Below, one piece after another: positions 60,236 through 64,000 of a stretch of 64,000 nt of DNA. This DNA comes from Crocodylus rhombifer (Eukaryota; Chordata; Crocodylia; Crocodylidae): positions 195,039-259,038 of the forward strand of contig JAVSML010025185.1 in assembly GCA_038503035.1 (NCBI GenBank), in the 5' to 3' direction. The notes beneath the pieces are model-generated. The model was not told the origin of the DNA. It made no database searches and saw nothing but the letters and a program-made list of their open reading frames with translations. Positions within the stretch are counted from its first letter, which is position 1. Every line of letters begins with the position of its first letter. The translations under genes and the position numbers were made by a program.

Positions 60236-61790
60236 CAGGGTTATGAGTTTTCCATTTGCCATGGAAAAACACAGTAAAATCCAGATTTTCTCATTTTAAA
60301 GAGACAAACACAGGAAATGGTAGGTTTGCCCTTGCAGGCTGGCAGAGTTCCAGCCTGCAAAGGGCTGGGGGCAGTAGGAAGAGTGGAGTTAGGTAGGAGG
60401 CGTCAGGTGCATGTGGATGCATACACGTGCACATGGTCACGAGACAGCCTGGTGAACAGCTCCCACAGGTAAGTCTGGCAGCAGGGGGGTGGAATTGAGG
60501 CCCCAGCAGGGAGGGAGGGAGTCGGGCAGGACTGAGGCTGCTAACCAGTTGGGGTGGTGCATGGGGCTTGGAGCCCAGGGCTGAAATGCTTGGCTGCAGG
60601 GCCTGGGTGGGGAGCAGGACATGACTGTAGGTGGCTTGTCTGGGGGACTGGTTCCCTTCCACTGCACACACTCCCGGGGAGGAATGGGGGGCATGTACCC
60701 GCAGGTATGTGCACAGGGCAGGGGTGGGCTGCCTGCTGTGGGCTTGGGGCTCCCCACCCTGTTGCCCTCCTCTTAGAGCCTCCAGAGCCCAGCAGGTGGG
60801 ACCGGGTATGGCAAGACAGAGTGGGGTGGGGAAGCTCTGTGCTTCTGCTGTGAGCCCTGCACTGCCATGGCATAGTGTCCCTTGCCCACCTGGCAGCAGT
60901 GGCAGTATGGAGTTGTGACCCTTGTTGCCAGATGGGCAGGGGATGCCTCATCGTGGTGGTGTGGAGTGCCCAGTAGTGGCAACGAGCTTCCCCTCCAGCC
61001 CTCCTTTGGCCTGGCATGCCAGGTATCATCTGCTGGGTTCTGGAGTTCCTGGGTGGAGAGCAGCAGGGCGGGGAACCTGAGCCTGCCGCAGTGGGCTCAC
61101 ATCCAGCCCCTCCATGGGCTCTGCTTTGGCCATGCTGCCCATGGGGGAGGGGGAGCTGGGCTCCATGCTCAGCTCTGCCACAACAGCCACAACTTCCCAC
61201 TAATGGCAGCCAGGGCTCAGGTGCTACTGCAGGGGACAGGGGGCTGCGGACCTGGGACCTTGGCCCCATGGCCCTGGCAGCTGTGGGCCCCATCTGGCAG
61301 GGTGGAGTGGGGGGGGGCTATAAGTGTACAGTGAGGGGCACCAGCAGGGCTGGGGGGCTGTGGGCTGGGAGTGAGGGGCAATGGCATGGGCAGGGCACCA
61401 GAATATCAGGGCTACTCAGAACCACAAAGTAGTGGGGGAGCGAAGGAACTGCTGCACGTGGACCAGTGTCCTGGTAAGCAAAGGGGATAGGGGGGAGCTC
61501 TTATTTTCCATGATAAAAAACCCCAAAATCAAATGGCAAAAATGATAGGTATTTAGAATATATTTAATTATAGTGATTGAGGCACTGGTAGGCTTCTAGA
61601 TTGCTTTAAAATTGTAAATATATCAATAAAACATTGTGTTCAACTGATACCTATATATATATATATATAGTGGTGTTTCATTTCAATCATGGAAAAATGT
61701 GGATTTGGAGGTTTTAAAGCAGAGAGGTTGCATTTTTTTAAAAAAATCAGAGGATTTGTGATTTGTAAAGAGAGAAAATCAGGATCCCTG
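60236..61790. mobile_element. 1.55-kb hAT candidate with GC-rich interior
   Basis: Termini cagggttatgagttttcc and, inward from the right, cagggatcctgattttct are clear inverted partners, with the subterminal parts A- and T-rich (ccatttgccatggaaaaaca on the left, caatcatggaaaaatgtgga on the right). The flanking octamers atcctaaa and agcataag agree at only 5 of 8. The interior 60340-61480 is strongly GC-rich, giving large overlapping frames (60541-61293 minus, 60882-61334 plus) with proline- and glycine-rich products and no transposase motif. Confidence 0.55.
61652..61669. repeat. (TA)9 microsatellite
   Basis: Nine TA units without interruption, inside the right part of the 60236-61790 candidate element. 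Confidence 0.9.
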
Positions 61791-62032
61791 AGCATAAGTT
61801 ACACTCATTCATTTACTTATGGAAAACATCACAGTATATTGTTTATGTATTTATATTGATATGTCTCCTGTTCTTAAATGCATTTTGTGTTTGCTTCACA
61901 TGTAATACATTTTCCTAGAACCCTTATTGTAACTTTAAATTACCTTGCAAAAAGGACAAGCACTATAGTTTCCTGTCCTGTCAGAAAAGTTTGTTTATAG
62001 TTTGAGTTTCCCCTTTTAACACCCCTCGCTCA

Positions 62033-62048
62033 TTTTTTTTTTTTTTTT
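62033..62048. repeat. Poly-T run
   Basis: Sixteen consecutive T. It could be the tail of a minus-strand retroposed sequence, but nothing recognisable adjoins it. Confidence 0.85.
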
Positions 62049-62446
62049 GCTTCAAATGCAGCTTGTTCCTCAGATTATTGAGGAAATAACAATAAACATT
62101 AAAAATTCAGTTCCATTTTTCAGGTTTACAAACAGTTGCAACAGAGAGAACCTGTTTAGTTTCTGAAAATATATAAGGTTTACAGCTCTCTTAGCTTTAT
62201 TTTATTTATTTTTTTGGTCTGCCTTCTTTGTTACTTATTTGATTTTGTAGAACATGTGGAATTAGGAAAAGAGTTTCCTCTGGGTATGTGATTTTCTGGT
62301 AAGAAACGTAGGCAAATAAATTGCAAAATAGTTGCGTAAACAAATGGAAAGGTTTCTACATGGATCTTTGAAATGTATGTGTAAAACACCGAAACTTCAG
62401 GACTTCACACTAAAACTGTCCCATACATCCAAGAATATGATCATCT

Positions 62447-62530
62447 GATTCCGGCACTCTTTCGTGCCTAGGCAGGGGGCTCGGACTCGATGATCCGTTG
62501 AGGTCCCTTCCAACCCTAGCACCTATGATC
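62447..62530 (+). mobile_element. CR1 3' end fragment, plus orientation
   Basis: The text ggactcgatgatccgttgag followed by gtcccttccaaccctagcac and ctatgatc is the terminal part of a CR1, here in sense orientation. Fewer than 100 bases survive. Confidence 0.75.
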
Positions 62531-62607
62531 CATCTGATGACTAACATTTCTGAAAGGCATCACCTATGTTTACTACAGAGGGCATTGTGAATTGTGTTCA
62601 TGAATAT

Positions 62608-63418
62608 TAGGGCTGTGCGAAGCCTTGGTCCCTGATTCAATTTGGTGGAGATTTGGTGCAATTCAGTCATCAAATCTCCAAATCTGAATCAAATCAAAGG
62701 ACTCTAATCTCTCCAAATCGAATCAGAAGCCTCCAAATTGATGCAGAAAAGTTCAGAAAGGTTCAGCAATTTGGACTTAGACACAGCTTTAAGTGTTTTT
62801 ACTACATAACTCTAGGTAGCAGGCAGCTCATGAATGCTGTGATGGTGGGGCACATGGAGTGTCCCACAGAAGCACGGGGGGCTCCCCAGCATGATCAGCA
62901 GCAGACCTGGAAGTGGACCAGAAGCACTTCTGGTTCACTTCTTTGTCCACTAGGGAGCACACAGGAGGGGAGGCACGCACCTCCCAGCTTAGCAACTGTT
63001 GCCTCCTGGGTCTGGAGGGGGCACCTGGGGTCCCCTCATGGCCGATTGCTGAGTAGGAGTGTGGGAGGGCCCCCCAGCATGCTCCCTGGCAGACCCAGAA
63101 TTGGACCAGAAGTGCTTCTGGTCCACATCCAGGTTTGCTGCCAAGCACATGGAGGGCCCTCCCTGCACTCCTGTAGGACGTTCCATCTGCCCCAGCATCG
63201 CTGCATTCACAAGGCGTGCTGATACATCAAGGTATGTAGAAAAAACAGTTAAAGCTGTGTCTATGTCCAAATTGCTGATTTTCCGAATCAGCATTGAATC
63301 TTCAGATTTGTATTCAGCTGAATTGAATTAGGGACAGTGATCCAAATCAACAAATTGCATCACTATCCCTGATTCGGGCCAAATCTGAATCGAATAGAGC
63401 CCACTTCACACACCCCTA
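62608..63418. mobile_element. hAT-A foldback element, copy 5 (inverted)
   Basis: Flanking octamers atgaatat (62600-62607) and atgaacat (63419-63426) match at 7 of 8. It is inverted relative to copies 1-4: the end tagggctgtgcgaagccttg comes first and gcccacttcacacaccccta last. The arms are inverted copies (cagctttaagtgttttt against aaaacagttaaagctg). It contains two core-palindrome versions, near 62909-62941 and 63103-63128. The 189-codon plus frame 62653-63222 arises from the repeat itself and has no transposase domain. Confidence 0.88.
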
Positions 63419-63532
63419 ATGAACATGCAACAGTTAGCTCTTATTGTGGTACAATCCTTCCTTAGCACATTAATAGTAAAGTTTGTTCTTCATTAAACTA
63501 TTGAATAATAAGTCCATTAGTTTGTAGGAAAG

Positions 63533-64000
63533 TTCAAGTCCAATGGCATCCTCCTCTTGACCAAGTGCACAGAACATAGACTGACCAACACCCTGTTCCA
63601 CCAGAAAAACAGGCAAAAGACATCATGGCAACACCCATGATCTAAGCATTGGCACCTGATTGATAGTTTCATTGTTCATGCCTAGGATCACAAAGATGTC
63701 CACACCACCTGAGTTATGCTAGAAGCTGATGATTGCTGGACCAATCACCAACTCATTCACTTGGTTATAGCACTCAAACTGGCTCCCAAATGACAGTTGA
63801 AACAGAAGCAATCCCAATGGAAGATGAATCAATCAAGCAACACCTCTTTCACCAGTTCTTCAATGAAAAAGTGGAATTCCAACCAACAACAATGGGAAAA
63901 TGTTGGCAATGCTTGGGGTGCCTTCAAGTCCATCACCATCAGTGCCTGTGAAGAAACACTTGGATTTTCTACCAGCATATTTCTAGACTTGTTTGATGAG
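63533..64000 (+). pseudogene. Non-CR1 LINE endonuclease remnant, runs off the window
   Basis: One frame from 63533 gives FKSNGILLLTKCTEHRLTNT, FHQKNRQKTSW, SKHWHLIDSFIVHA and ADDCWTNHQLIHLV, broken by stops after HP, HA, TT and PK. The order asparagine-rich loop, HLID, then D-H-like terminal motif fits the AP endonuclease domain of a non-LTR retrotransposon, clearly not CR1. Here the usual terminal aspartate-histidine reads asparagine-histidine. Clade is uncertain. Part of it continues past the window edge. Confidence 0.6.

Noticed and set aside
60541..61293. A 250-codon minus-strand open frame
   Set aside because: It lies in a GC-rich transposon interior, overlaps other long frames on both strands, and its product is low-complexity proline, histidine and glycine with no domain.
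62653..63222. A 189-codon frame in hAT-A copy 5 as a transposase
   Set aside because: It contains no hAT dimerisation or catalytic motif and derives from the inverted arms and core palindromes.

Overview
This window looks like vertebrate, most likely crocodilian, nuclear DNA: AT-rich unique sequence packed with interspersed repeats and no recognisable host gene, exon, tRNA or rRNA gene. The lineage call is inference. It rests on several CR1 LINE 3' ends of the form tcatagtttcatagtttctagg, old MIR/L2/CR1 fragments shared by amniotes, and many non-autonomous hAT transposons. No continuous open reading frame reads as a host protein. The long frames belong to retroelement remnants or are accidental frames in GC-rich transposon interiors.

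Layout. 1-3460: low-complexity and unique sequence with one small inverted-repeat transposon (family E). 3461-8950: a nearly full-length decayed CR1 on the minus strand, with a hAT (7765-8782, exact 8-bp duplication) inside its presumed 5' leader. 9.1-20.7 kb: unique DNA holding hAT-A copies 1 and 2 (copy 2 inside a family E copy), a palindromic MITE seen twice, an element with repeated CTATG-N4-CATAG hairpins, an ancient L2-like fragment, an ancient CR1 tail and a MIR. 20.7-22.0 kb: a truncated CR1. 22.7-23.3 kb: a family E copy that another family E copy appears to have entered. 23.9-34.7 kb: two hAT-like elements, an ancient CR1 fragment and mostly unique DNA. 34.7-43.4 kb: hAT-A copy 3, then a decayed Ty3/Gypsy retrotransposon on the minus strand (LTRs, primer-binding site, gag, protease, RT, RNase H, integrase, polypurine tract). 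Its RT is broken by a CR1, and one LTR by hAT-A copy 4, itself broken by a different hAT. 44.7-49.0 kb: two probable solitary LTRs. 49.0-60.2 kb: unique DNA with a 24-bp-arm hairpin, a small TIR element, three tRNA-like units and a fourth truncated CR1. 60.2-64.0 kb: a 1.55-kb GC-rich hAT candidate, a CR1 tail, hAT-A copy 5, and the endonuclease region of a different LINE running off the window.

The genes do not work together in any pathway; the window is a record of successive insertions. Its best structure is the hAT-A family. Five copies flanked by 8-bp duplications (four of five convincing) have inverted arms of about 250 bp and a conserved palindrome at their centre. Nesting gives a relative order: Gypsy before hAT-A before hAT-B, Gypsy before CR1, family E before hAT-A, and CR1 before the TAGAGATAC hAT. 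I found no undescribed functional system. All calls were made by eye, without database comparison.
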